Assembly (NCBI RefSeq): GCF_041270065.1
Contig: NZ_CP065958.1
Location: 5,580,001 to 5,644,000, forward strand
Source: Streptomyces fradiae
GTDB taxonomy: Bacteria; Actinomycetota; Actinomycetes; Streptomycetales; Streptomycetaceae
Length of the DNA: 64,000 nt
Reading direction: 5' to 3'
Shown: positions 51,680-60,377 of the stretch, in pieces
Position numbering within the stretch: position 1 is the first letter of the stretch
How the letters are laid out: each line of letters begins with the position of its first letter
Program-made: the position numbers and the translations under genes
Notes under the pieces: generated by a model
Databases searched by the model: none
What the model was told of the DNA's origin: nothing
What the model saw: only the letters and a program-made list of their open reading frames with translations

Positions 51680-53704
51680 TTACGGGAAGGTCAGCTTGAA
51701 GCTGTTGATGTAGCCGGTGTCGTAGCTGGCCTTGTCCTGGACGCGGAGCTTCCAGGTGCCGTTGGCGACCTCCGAGGAGGCGTTCACGGTGTAGGTCTGC
51801 TGGATGTTGTCCGCGCTGCTGCCGGTCCGGTTGTGCAGGTTGTAGACCGAGCCGTCGGGGGCGATCAGGTCGACGACCAGGTCACCGATCCAGGTGTGGA
51901 CGATGTCCACGCCGACGGAGAGGTTGCTGGGCGCGTTGCCCGTGATGCCCGTGACGTTGACCGAGGAGGTCACCGCCGCGCCGTTGTCCGGGATGTTGAC
52001 GTTGGTGTCGTTGGTGAACACCGTGCCGCCGGGGGTGCCGCCGCCGGGGCGGGAGCCGACGTTGATGGCGGCCCAGGCGTTCTCGACCGCCGTGACCTCG
52101 GCGCTGCCGGCCCCGTAGAGCTCGGTGGCCGCGGCGACCGTACCGGTGCGGGCACCGGCGTAGTTGGTGTTCGAGGTGAACTTGGTGGTGAGCGCCTTGA
52201 ACCAGATCAGGCGGGCCTTGTCGATGCCTATGCCGGTGACCGGCAGGCCGTCGGAGGTCGGCGAGTCGTAGTTCACGCCGTTGACGGTCTTGGCGCCGCT
52301 GCCCTCGGAGAGCAGGTAGAAGAAGTGGTTCGCCGGGCCCGAGGAGTAGTGGACGTCGATGGAGCCGATGCCCGAGTACCACGAGTCCTTGGACGAGCCG
52401 TCCTTGCTCGGCTTGTCCATGTAGCGCAGCGGGGTGCCGTTGCCGCGGATGTCGATCTTCTCGCCGACGAGGTAGTCGCCCTTGTCGTTGGCGTTGTTGG
52501 CGTAGAACTCGACGGCCGCCGCCATGATGTCCGAGGTGGCCTCGTTGAGGCCGCCGGACTCACCGCTGTAGACCAGGCCCGCGGTGTTGGAGGTGACGCC
52601 GTGCGTCATCTCGTGCGCGGCCACGTCGATGGACGTCAGCGGCTTGGTGTTGTTGGTGCCGTCGCCGTACGTCATGCAGAAGCACGAGTCGGACCAGAAG
52701 GCGTTGACGTACGCGTTGCCGTAGTGGACCCGGGAGTACGCGCCGACGCCGTCGCCGCGGATGCCGGAGCGGCCGTGCACGTTCTTGTAGTAGTCCCAGG
52801 TGAGCGCGGCGCCGTAGTGGGCGTCGGCGCCGGCCGTCTCCTTGTTGGAGGGCAGGCCGTTGCCCCAGGTGTCGGTGCTGTTGGTGAACAGCGTGCCGGT
52901 GCCCGACGTACCGCCGTTGAGGTTGTACGTCTTGTGGTTGCCGCGCGTGGTGTCGGTCAGCGAGTACGAGGGCGCGGTGCCGAGGGTCACCTGGCCGCTG
53001 TACATCGTGTTGCCGATGCCGGTCTCGATGGCCTGCCACTCGAAGAGCTTGGCACCGGACTTGGCGTCCGTGATGACGTGCAGCTCGTTCGGGGTGCCGT
53101 CGTGCTGGAGGCCGCCGACGACGGTCTCGTACGCGAGGACGGGGGTGCCGTTCGCGGCCCAGACGACCTTGCGCGGGGCGCGGTTCGCCTTGGTGGACTT
53201 GGCGCCCTCGGCGTTGGCGCGGCCGACGGCCTGCTTCTCGGCGGCGGCCGGGGCGACGGTCGCGGCGGCGACGTCGACCTTGGTGATGTCCGCGCGGGTG
53301 GCCTTGGTGACCGAGGTGGTCGCGCCGGCCTTGGTGGCCTCGACGACGAGGTCGCCGCCGAGCACCGGGAGGCCCTGGAAGGTGCGCTCGTAGCGCGTGT
53401 AGGTCGAGCCGTCACGGCTCTGGACCACGTCGCGGACGACCAGCTTCTCCTGGGCGCCGAGGCCGAGCCGCTGGGCGGTGGCGGCCGAGTCGGCCTGGGC
53501 GGCCTTGATCAGCGCGGCCCGCTGGGCCGGGGAGAGGTCGGCCGGCAGCTTGCCGGGGTTGGCCTTGCCGGCGGCCTGCGCCTGGGGCGCGGCGCCGAGC
53601 TGGTCGGCGGTGGCGGTGCCGGTCTGGACACCGACGGCGATCATGGCGGCGGCAGCGATCAGAGCGCCGGTCGCGGTGGCGCGACGGCTGGGCGTGGATC
53701 TCAC
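51680..53704 (-). CDS. Secreted M4-family metalloprotease (thermolysin-like) with P-domain
   Basis: A 674-residue extracellular protease. A signal peptide covers about residues 1-34 (RRATATGALIAAAAMIAVGVQT, then ATADQ), followed by an FTP/PepSY-type propeptide to about residue 225. The catalytic domain has HEMTH (His364, Glu365, His368) and the third zinc ligand in GGLNEATSD (Glu388). The C-terminal about 100 residues form a P-domain (GDLVVDLIAPDGSVYNLHNRTGSSADN). I placed the start at GTG with AAAGGAG upstream; an ORF extension would add 20 residues without this site. The unusual motif SDSCFCMTYGDG adds Cys pairs. It has its own terminator. Confidence 0.93.
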   Translation of the reverse strand: MRSTPSRRATATGALIAAAAMIAVGVQTGTATADQLGAAPQAQAAGKANPGKLPADLSPAQRAALIKAAQADSAATAQRLGLGAQEKLVVRDVVQSRDGSTYTRYERTFQGLPVLGGDLVVEATKAGATTSVTKATRADITKVDVAAATVAPAAAEKQAVGRANAEGAKSTKANRAPRKVVWAANGTPVLAYETVVGGLQHDGTPNELHVITDAKSGAKLFEWQAIETGIGNTMYSGQVTLGTAPSYSLTDTTRGNHKTYNLNGGTSGTGTLFTNSTDTWGNGLPSNKETAGADAHYGAALTWDYYKNVHGRSGIRGDGVGAYSRVHYGNAYVNAFWSDSCFCMTYGDGTNNTKPLTSIDVAAHEMTHGVTSNTAGLVYSGESGGLNEATSDIMAAAVEFYANNANDKGDYLVGEKIDIRGNGTPLRYMDKPSKDGSSKDSWYSGIGSIDVHYSSGPANHFFYLLSEGSGAKTVNGVNYDSPTSDGLPVTGIGIDKARLIWFKALTTKFTSNTNYAGARTGTVAAATELYGAGSAEVTAVENAWAAINVGSRPGGGTPGGTVFTNDTNVNIPDNGAAVTSSVNVTGITGNAPSNLSVGVDIVHTWIGDLVVDLIAPDGSVYNLHNRTGSSADNIQQTYTVNASSEVANGTWKLRVQDKASYDTGYINSFKLTFP

Positions 53705-53907
53705 GCAGACTCCTTTTGCGAGGGGGGTACCGGCCGGCTGGGTGGGGACGGCCGGGCAGAGCAAACAGAGCTGTGGAGCACGTGCGGGTGAACGGCTGAA
53801 CGTGTTTGCGAAGAGCCGGGGAGAGAGTGGCAGGTATGGACACCGGCTGTCAGGAGCGCGTCAACAAGTTGGCCGGAATTCGTCCGATGGCCGAAGGGGC
53901 CTGTTCG

Positions 53908-54813
53908 TTAAGCGGACGTTTCACCGATCATGACGGCGATGCCGTCCAGCGTTCTCCGGAGGCCGAATTCGAAGAGCGACTCCAGGTCGAGCACGAACCC
54001 GCCCTCCTCCGTCAGGGCATTCAGGAGAGGGTAGGAACCGGCCGACTGGATCGCGTCGAACCGTGGCTCGTTCTTTTCCATCCACTCGTCGCCCGACAAG
54101 CCCGTCTCCTGGCGCGCCTGCTCCTCCAAGTCGTCGGCCATTCCCACCCCTTGGACATACGCGAAGATCGTCAGATGGCTGTGCAGCTTCTGCCCCGCCG
54201 TCATCGGCGTGGACCGCAGCGCCGCGAGGATCCACTCCGTGTACGCCATCGCGTGCGGGGCGGCGACCGGCCGCATGAACCCCGCCATGGCGTGCGCCAT
54301 CCACCGGTGCCGCGTGTACACCCCGCGCAGCCAGCGCGCGCCGCGCTCCAGACCCGTGCGCCAGTCCGCCGGCACCGGCCCCAGCGGGAGCTCCGCGCAC
54401 ACCGCGTCCGTCATCAGGCGCACCAGCTCGCCCTTGCCGGGCACATGGCGGTACAGCGCCGTCGTCGAGACCGACAGCACCGTCGCGAGCCGGCGCATCG
54501 TCAGCGCACCGAGCCCCTCAGCGTCGGCCAGTTCGATCGCCGCCGCGACGATCCGCTCCCGCGTCAGATGCGCCGCCGCCGCGGAACGGTCCGCGGGCGG
54601 TGCCGCGACCACCGTCCCCACGCCCGGCTCCGGCCGCACCAGACCCTGCCGGCGCAGCGCCGCGAGCGCCTTCGTCGCCGTCGCCATCGCGACCCCCCAC
54701 TCCCGGGTGATGGCCCGCGTCGACGGCACCCGGTCACCCGGGACGAGCGCGCCGGACCGGATCCGGCGGGCGATCTCGGCGGCGATGGCGAGGTAGGGCG
54801 GCTGAGGCGTCAC
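53908..54813 (-). CDS. GntR-TetR hybrid transcriptional regulator
   Basis: A 301-residue regulator with two DNA-binding modules. An N-terminal GntR winged helix covers about residues 5-70 (YLAIAAEIARRIRSGALVPGDRVPSTRAITREWGVAMATATKALAALRRQGLV). A TetR HTH follows at about 84-130 (RERIVAAAIELADAEGLGALTMRRLATVLSVSTTALYRHVPGKGEL), then a TetR_C-type ligand domain with aromatic residues. A GTG start was chosen since the upstream ORF extension is Pro-rich and overlaps the operator. It is divergent from a DHA2 exporter across 128 bp that contains the motif GCACTAG twice in inverse orientation. This fusion type is known in Streptomyces; the ligand is unknown. Confidence 0.85.
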   Translation of the reverse strand: MTPQPPYLAIAAEIARRIRSGALVPGDRVPSTRAITREWGVAMATATKALAALRRQGLVRPEPGVGTVVAAPPADRSAAAAHLTRERIVAAAIELADAEGLGALTMRRLATVLSVSTTALYRHVPGKGELVRLMTDAVCAELPLGPVPADWRTGLERGARWLRGVYTRHRWMAHAMAGFMRPVAAPHAMAYTEWILAALRSTPMTAGQKLHSHLTIFAYVQGVGMADDLEEQARQETGLSGDEWMEKNEPRFDAIQSAGSYPLLNALTEEGGFVLDLESLFEFGLRRTLDGIAVMIGETSA

Positions 54814-54822
54814 GGCGCGCGA

Positions 54823-54900
54823 GTGTACTAGTGCGACCGGCACGCCGTACACGGGTGTGACCTGCGATTTTCCGGCCGAGGGGGTGGGGTGCACTAGGGC
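54823..54900. promoter_or_regulatory. Divergent promoters with paired GCACTAG motifs
   Basis: The motif GCACTAG occurs on the minus strand (54828-54834) and again on the plus strand (54891-54897). Each is followed by a -10-like element on its strand: TAGTAC towards the regulator gene and TAGGGC towards the exporter. This layout suits mutual repression by the hybrid regulator. Only two copies exist, so the site is provisional. Confidence 0.5.
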
Positions 54901-54941
54901 GGGGTTGGCGGGGTGCGGGACGCCGCTGCTTCCCTCCGGGC

Positions 54942-56474
54942 ATGACGCTCTCCTCACCACGGCGCGCGGACCGTGACGACCGCTCCGACCGCTCCGACCG
55001 CGCGGACCGCGACGACTCCGAGCGCGCCGGGCGGCGCGAATGGGTCGCTCTCGGCGTCCTGATGCTGCCGCTGCTGCTCGTCTCCATGGACGTCTCCGTC
55101 CTCTACTTCGCGATCCCGTCGATCGCCGCCGAACTCCACCCCGGCGTCAACGCCCAGCTGTGGATCCTCGACATCTACGGCTTCGTGCTCGCCGGACTCC
55201 TCGTCACCATGGGCGCGCTCGGCGACCGGATCGGCCGCCGCACCGTCCTGCTCGGCGGGGCGGCCCTGTTCGGCGCCGCGTCCGTCGCCGCCGCGCTCGC
55301 CGGGAGCGCGGGCGGGCTCATCGGGGCCCGCGCGCTCCTCGGCGTCGGCGGCGCCTGCCTGATGCCGTCCACGCTCGCGATGATCCGCACGCTGTTCCGT
55401 GACGAGGCGCAGCGCGCCAGGGCCGTCACCGTCTGGACCGCCGTCATGGCCAGCGGCATCTCGCTCGGCCCGATCCTCAGCGGCGCGCTCCTCGAACACT
55501 TCTGGTGGGGCTCGGTCTTCCTCGTCAACCTTCCCGCCATGGCGCTGCTGCTGCTCCTCGGCCCGCTCCTGCTGCCCGCCTCGCGCGGCGCGGCGGCGGC
55601 CGGGCGCTTCGACTGGTTCAGCGCGGTGCTCTCGCTGGGCGCGATGCTGCCGGTGGTGTACGGGGTGAAGGAGTTCGCCAAGGACGGCTGGTCGGGCGGG
55701 GCGGCGCTCGCCGTCGCCGCCGGGCTCGGCGTCGGCGCGCTCTTCGTACGCCGCCAGTCCCGCGCCGCCCACCCCATGGTCGACCTCTCGCTGCTCCGCC
55801 TCCCGGCGTACGGCGGCGCGCTCCTGGTCAACATGCTCGCCATGTGCGTCACGGTCGGCTTCGCGGTCTTCCTCACCCAGTACCTCCAGTCCGTCCTGGG
55901 CCAGAGCCCGTTGGAGGCCGCGCTGTGGAGCCTGGTGCCGAGCGCCGGCGTCATGGTCGCCGCCCCGACGGCCGCGGCGCTCGCGGGGCGGATCGACCGG
56001 GCGTACGTGATGGCCGGCGGGTTCGTCGTCGCCGCGGCCGGTTTCGGGTGGCTCGGCCTGGTCGACCTCGGCACCCCGCTGTGGGTCGTCCTCACCGCCT
56101 GCGGCGCTTACGCGGCCGGCCTCGTCTCCGCGATGACCCTCGCCAACGAACTCGCCCTGGGCGCCGCCCCCACCGACCGCGCCGGCGCCGCGGCCGCCGT
56201 CCTCGAATCCGGCCAGGAACTCGGCGGCGCCCTCGGCATGGGCCTCCTCGGCGCCCTCGGCGCCGCCGTCTACACCGCCTCGATGCCCCCCTGGACCCCG
56301 CCCCCGGCCCGCGACTCCCTCGCCGCCGCCCTCCCCTCGCCCGGCCCGGTCCTGGACGCGGCCCGCGCCGCCTTCACCGAGGCCGTCGGCGCGGCGGCCC
56401 TGGGCGCGGCCGCGGTCTCGCTCCTGGCGGCGGCCCTGTCGTACGGGCTGCTGAGGAAGCGGACGGGTGCATGA
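54942..56474 (+). CDS. DHA2-family MFS exporter (14 TM)
   Basis: A 510-residue drug exporter of the DHA2 family. A charged N-terminal tail rich in Arg/Asp (RRADRDDRSDRSDRADRDDS) precedes about 14 hydrophobic segments. The first carries LMLPLLLVSMDVSVLYFAIPSIAAEL, and motif A follows as GALGDRIGRRTVLLGG. Motif C-like LLGVGGACLMPSTLAMI and SGISLGPILSGALLEHFWWGSVFLVNLP support export activity. It resembles SmvA/EmrB-type antiseptic and antibiotic pumps. It is divergent from the GntR-TetR regulator. The ribosome-binding site is weak. A 13-bp terminator follows. Confidence 0.9.
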   Translation: MTLSSPRRADRDDRSDRSDRADRDDSERAGRREWVALGVLMLPLLLVSMDVSVLYFAIPSIAAELHPGVNAQLWILDIYGFVLAGLLVTMGALGDRIGRRTVLLGGAALFGAASVAAALAGSAGGLIGARALLGVGGACLMPSTLAMIRTLFRDEAQRARAVTVWTAVMASGISLGPILSGALLEHFWWGSVFLVNLPAMALLLLLGPLLLPASRGAAAAGRFDWFSAVLSLGAMLPVVYGVKEFAKDGWSGGAALAVAAGLGVGALFVRRQSRAAHPMVDLSLLRLPAYGGALLVNMLAMCVTVGFAVFLTQYLQSVLGQSPLEAALWSLVPSAGVMVAAPTAAALAGRIDRAYVMAGGFVVAAAGFGWLGLVDLGTPLWVVLTACGAYAAGLVSAMTLANELALGAAPTDRAGAAAAVLESGQELGGALGMGLLGALGAAVYTASMPPWTPPPARDSLAAALPSPGPVLDAARAAFTEAVGAAALGAAAVSLLAAALSYGLLRKRTGA

Positions 56475-56482
56475 CCCGCACG

Positions 56483-56536
56483 CCGAACGCCCCCGGCCAA
56501 AGGCCGCCTTCGGGCGTCCCCGGCGGGGGCGTTCGG
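56483..56536. terminator. Terminator between the MFS and ABC exporter genes
   Basis: A perfect 13-bp stem (CCGAACGCCCCCG and complement) with a loop that holds a small GGCC-AAA-GGCC helix. It serves two convergent genes. Confidence 0.8.
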
Positions 56537-56564
56537 TTACCGGTACGGGTACGGGTACGGGCCG

Positions 56565-58415
56565 TCAGCCGACCAGGCTGTCCCGCCACGCCCGGTGCAG
56601 GCCCGCGTAGTGGCCGTCGCCGCGGACCAGGGCGGCGGGGGTGCCGTCCTCGGCGATGTGGCCCGCGTCCATGACGAGGACGCGGTCGGCGACCTCGACC
56701 GTGGAGAGGCGGTGGGCGATGACGACCGCGGTGCGGCCGGCGAGGACGGTGTCCATGGCGCGCTGGACGGCGCGTTCGCCGGGGACGTCGAGGGAGCTGG
56801 TCGCCTCGTCGAGGATGAGGACGGCCGGGTCGGCGAGGAGCGCGCGGGCGAAGGCCACCAGCTGGCGCTGGCCGGCCGAGATGCGGCCGCCGCGCTTGCG
56901 GACGTCCGTGTCGTAGCCGTCCGGGAGCCCCGCGATGAAGTCGTGCGCGCCGATCGCCTTCGCCGCCTGCTCGATCTCCGCGCGGCTCGCGTCCGGCCGC
57001 CCGATCGCGATGTTCTCCGCGACCGTCCCGGAGAACAGGAACGCCTCCTGCGTCACCATCACCACCCCGCGCCGCAGTTCCGGCGTCGCCAGGTCCCGCA
57101 GGTCGACCCCGTCGAGCAGGACCCGCCCGTCCGTCGGGTCGTAGAAGCGGGCGAGGAGCTTCGCGAGCGTCGACTTGCCCGCGCCCGTCGCGCCGACCAC
57201 CGCGACCGTCTGCCCGGCCGGGATCGTCAGGTCGAAGCGCGGCAGCACCTCGCCGCCCGTCCGGTACGCGAAGCGGACGCCCTCGAAGACGACCTCCCGC
57301 CCCGGCGCCGCCCCGGTCCGCTCCGGCAGCGGGCGCGGCGTCGCCGTTTCCGGGACGCCCGGCTCCTGCGCGAGCAGGCCCGCGATCTTGGCGAGCGAGG
57401 CCGCCGCCGACTCGTACGAGTTGAGGAACATCCCGAGCCGGTCGATCGGGTCGTACAGCCGCCGGATGTACAGCACCGCCGCCGCAAGGACACCCAGCTC
57501 GAGCGAGCCGTCCACGACCCGCAGCGCGCCCCACAGACACATGCCGGCCACCGCCGTGTTGGCGACGAGCCGCGAGCCGACGACATAGCGCGCCATCTCC
57601 AGGATCGCGTCGCCGTTGCTGCGCTCGTGCCGGTCGTTCAGGGCGCCGAACTCCACGTCGTTGGCCCGCTCCCGGCGGAACGCCCGTACCGGCCGGATCC
57701 CGTTCATCGTCTCCGCGAACTTCACGATCACCCCGGCGATCGCCGTCGACCGCTTCGCGAACACCACCGCCGTACGCCGCCGGTAGAGCCGGACGAGCAG
57801 ATACAGCGGCCCGAACGAGGCCACCGCCACCGCACCGATGCCCAGATCCAGCCAGAGCAGCATCAGCGAGATCGAGACGAACGACAGGACGACGCCGATG
57901 AGTTCCTGCAGCCCCTCGGAGAGCAGCTCGCGCAGCGACTCGACGTCCGTGGTCGACCGGGAGATCAGCCGGCCGGAGGTGTAGCGCTCGTGGAAGTCCA
58001 CGCTGAGCACCTGCGCGTGCCGGAAGATCCGCCCGCGCAGATCGAGCAGCACGTCCTGGTTGATCCGGGCCGCCGCGCGCACGAACGCGTACTGCAGCAG
58101 CCCGCTGCCCGCCGCACACGCCAGATAGCCGAGCGCCACCGCGATCAGCGGGGCGTGGTTGCCGTCCCGGAAGGCCGGTACGCCCCGGTCGATCGCGTAC
58201 GCCACGAGCAGCGGGCCCGCCTGCAGCGCCGCCTGCTGCACGAGCAGCACGAGCGCCGCGACCACCACCCGCGTCCGGTGCGCGGCGAGCAGCGAGCGGA
58301 GCAGCCGGCCGGTCGCGCCCGGCGCGGTGGGGAGGTCGTCCTGGTCGAAGGGGTCGGGGGCGGGCGTGTCCTTCGTCTTCGGCTCTGCCGCCGCCGTCGA
58401 CTCGGTGTCCGTCAT
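56565..58415 (-). CDS. ABC exporter half-transporter (permease-ATPase), subunit B
   Basis: A 616-residue half-transporter: six hydrophobic segments (about residues 40-320) followed by an ATPase with Walker A VVGATGAGKSTLAKLLARF, signature RISAGQRQLVAFARALL, Walker B VLILDEATSSLD with the catalytic Glu, and the switch His in VIAHRLSTVE. It pairs with the upstream half, whose stop overlaps this start (ATGA). Together they form a heterodimeric exporter. The substrate is unknown; lipid or drug export is usual for this family. Confidence 0.92.
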   Translation of the reverse strand: MTDTESTAAAEPKTKDTPAPDPFDQDDLPTAPGATGRLLRSLLAAHRTRVVVAALVLLVQQAALQAGPLLVAYAIDRGVPAFRDGNHAPLIAVALGYLACAAGSGLLQYAFVRAAARINQDVLLDLRGRIFRHAQVLSVDFHERYTSGRLISRSTTDVESLRELLSEGLQELIGVVLSFVSISLMLLWLDLGIGAVAVASFGPLYLLVRLYRRRTAVVFAKRSTAIAGVIVKFAETMNGIRPVRAFRRERANDVEFGALNDRHERSNGDAILEMARYVVGSRLVANTAVAGMCLWGALRVVDGSLELGVLAAAVLYIRRLYDPIDRLGMFLNSYESAAASLAKIAGLLAQEPGVPETATPRPLPERTGAAPGREVVFEGVRFAYRTGGEVLPRFDLTIPAGQTVAVVGATGAGKSTLAKLLARFYDPTDGRVLLDGVDLRDLATPELRRGVVMVTQEAFLFSGTVAENIAIGRPDASRAEIEQAAKAIGAHDFIAGLPDGYDTDVRKRGGRISAGQRQLVAFARALLADPAVLILDEATSSLDVPGERAVQRAMDTVLAGRTAVVIAHRLSTVEVADRVLVMDAGHIAEDGTPAALVRGDGHYAGLHRAWRDSLVG

Positions 58416-60253
58416 CGGGCCCCCTCGTACTCGTCCTGCTCATCGGCCGCACCCGACATCAGCCAGGCGTACTCCGGGCTCTCCCGGAGCAGTTCCTGAT
58501 GCGTGCCCACCGCCGTGATCCGGCCGCCGGACAGCAGCGCGACCCGGTCGGCGAGCAGCACCGTCGACGGCCGGTGCGCCACCACCAGGGCGGTGGTGTC
58601 GCGCAGCACCTCCCGCAGCGCCGCCTCGACCCGGGCCTCGGTGTGCACGTCGAGCGCGGAGAGCGGGTCGTCCAGGACCAGGAAGCGGGGTCGCCCGACC
58701 ACCGCGCGGGCGAGCGCGAGCCGCTGGCGCTGGCCGCCGGACAGGCTGAGCCCCTGCTCGCCGACCTCGGTGGCGGTGCCGTCGGGCAGCCGGTCCACGA
58801 AGCCCTCGGCCTGGGCGACGGCAAGGGCGCGCCGCAGCTCCGGCTCGCCCGCCTCCGGTCCCGCGCCCATCAGGACGTTCTCGCCGATGCTCGCCGAGAA
58901 GAGGGTGGGGTCCTCGAAGGCCACCGACACCAGCGACCGCAGCCGCTCGCGCGGCATGCGGGTGATGTCCTCGCCGTCGAGCAGGATCCGCCCGCCGGAA
59001 AGCTCGTGCAGGCGCGGTACGAGCGCGGTGAGCGTGGTCTTGCCGCAGCCGGTGCCGCCGACCAGCGCCATCGTCTCGCCGGGCCGGACGTGCAGGTCGA
59101 TCCCGTCGAGCACGGGCGGCGCGTCCGCCGGCGCGTCGGGAAAACGGAACGTGACGCTCTCGAACCGCACCCCGTCCCGCACCCCGTCCCGCACCCCGTC
59201 CGCACGTCCCTCGGTGCCCGCCCCCGCATCCGACTCCTCCGCCGCGTCCATCACCTCGAAGTACCGTTCCGTCGCCGTCGCCGCCTCCTGGCTCATCGCA
59301 AGGAGGAAGCCGATCGACTCCACCGGCCAGCGCAGCGCAAGGGCCGTCGACAGGAAGGCCACCAGGGTGCCGGCCGACAGCTCGCCGTTCGCGACCTGCA
59401 CGGTGCCGAGCACAAGCGCCGCGCCCACCGCCAGCTCCGGCAGGAAGGTGATGAGCGCCCAGATCCCGGCGAGCAGCCGGGCCTTGGCCAGTTCCGTGCC
59501 CCGCAGCCGCTCGGCCAGGTTCCGGAAGGCCTCCGCCTGGCTGCGGTGGCGGCCGAAGCCCTTGACGATGCGGATGCCGAGGACGCTCTCCTCGACCACC
59601 GTCGTCAGATCGCCCACCTGGTCCTGCGCCCGCCGCGCCACCACCGCGTACTTCCGCTCGAAGACCGAGCAGAGGATCACCATCGGCGCCACCGGGGTGA
59701 GCAGCACCAGGCCGAGCGTCCAGTCCTGGGCGAGCAGCACCGCGTAACCGACCAGGATCGTCACCGCGTTGACCAGCAGGAAGGTCAGCGGGAAGGCCAG
59801 GAACATGCGGACCAGCATCAGATCCGTGGTGCCGCGCGACAGGAGCTGGCCGGAGGCCCAGCGGTCGTGGAAGGCGATCGGGAGGCGCTGCAGCCGCTGG
59901 TAGAGCGCGGCCCGCATGCGCGCCTCGACGCCGGCCAGCGGCCGGGCCACCAGCCACCGCCGCAGGCCGAAGAGCAGCGCCTCGGCGATGCCGAGCAGCA
60001 GCAGGTAGAGGGCGCCGAACCACACGCCGGCCGTGTCCCGGTCCGTGACCGGCCCGTCCACCAGCCATTTCAGGACCAGCGGAATGACCAGCGACAGACA
60101 GGAGGCGACGATCGCGACGAGGGCGGCGGTGAACAGCCGGGCGCGCACGGGCCGTACGTACGGCCAGAGGCGCAGCAGCGAGCGGACGGCGGACCGGTCT
60201 TCGGGGGCGGACTCGGCCGGCCGGTCCTTGGCGGGTGCATGTTTCTCGGGCAT
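58412..60253 (-). CDS. ABC exporter half-transporter with a degenerate catalytic site, subunit A
   Basis: A 613-residue half-transporter with six N-terminal membrane helices. The ATPase has Walker A LVGGTGCGKTTLTALVPRL, signature LSLSGGQRQRLALARAVV and Walker B FLVLDDPLSALD, in which the catalytic Glu is replaced by Asp, and a switch His in VVAHRPSTV. A degenerate site of this kind is typical of heterodimeric exporters, where only one of the two sites hydrolyses ATP well. It precedes subunit B with a 4-bp overlap. The ATG follows a stretch without a clear ribosome-binding site. Confidence 0.91.
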   Translation of the reverse strand: MPEKHAPAKDRPAESAPEDRSAVRSLLRLWPYVRPVRARLFTAALVAIVASCLSLVIPLVLKWLVDGPVTDRDTAGVWFGALYLLLLGIAEALLFGLRRWLVARPLAGVEARMRAALYQRLQRLPIAFHDRWASGQLLSRGTTDLMLVRMFLAFPLTFLLVNAVTILVGYAVLLAQDWTLGLVLLTPVAPMVILCSVFERKYAVVARRAQDQVGDLTTVVEESVLGIRIVKGFGRHRSQAEAFRNLAERLRGTELAKARLLAGIWALITFLPELAVGAALVLGTVQVANGELSAGTLVAFLSTALALRWPVESIGFLLAMSQEAATATERYFEVMDAAEESDAGAGTEGRADGVRDGVRDGVRFESVTFRFPDAPADAPPVLDGIDLHVRPGETMALVGGTGCGKTTLTALVPRLHELSGGRILLDGEDITRMPRERLRSLVSVAFEDPTLFSASIGENVLMGAGPEAGEPELRRALAVAQAEGFVDRLPDGTATEVGEQGLSLSGGQRQRLALARAVVGRPRFLVLDDPLSALDVHTEARVEAALREVLRDTTALVVAHRPSTVLLADRVALLSGGRITAVGTHQELLRESPEYAWLMSGAADEQDEYEGAR

Positions 60254-60377
60254 CAGGCCCGAGCCTAGGGTTCACCCCTGACATCCCTCATGTGGTTTTC
60301 CGGCCACCGGCACCACCTCGGTCGGTGGGCGCCCCCGTCCCGTACGATCGCCGCTCGACGATCAAGGGGTGGGGAAC

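Noticed and set aside
56537..56565. Short TACGGG tandem repeat after the MFS terminator
   Set aside because: Only three copies in under 30 bases; no sign of function.
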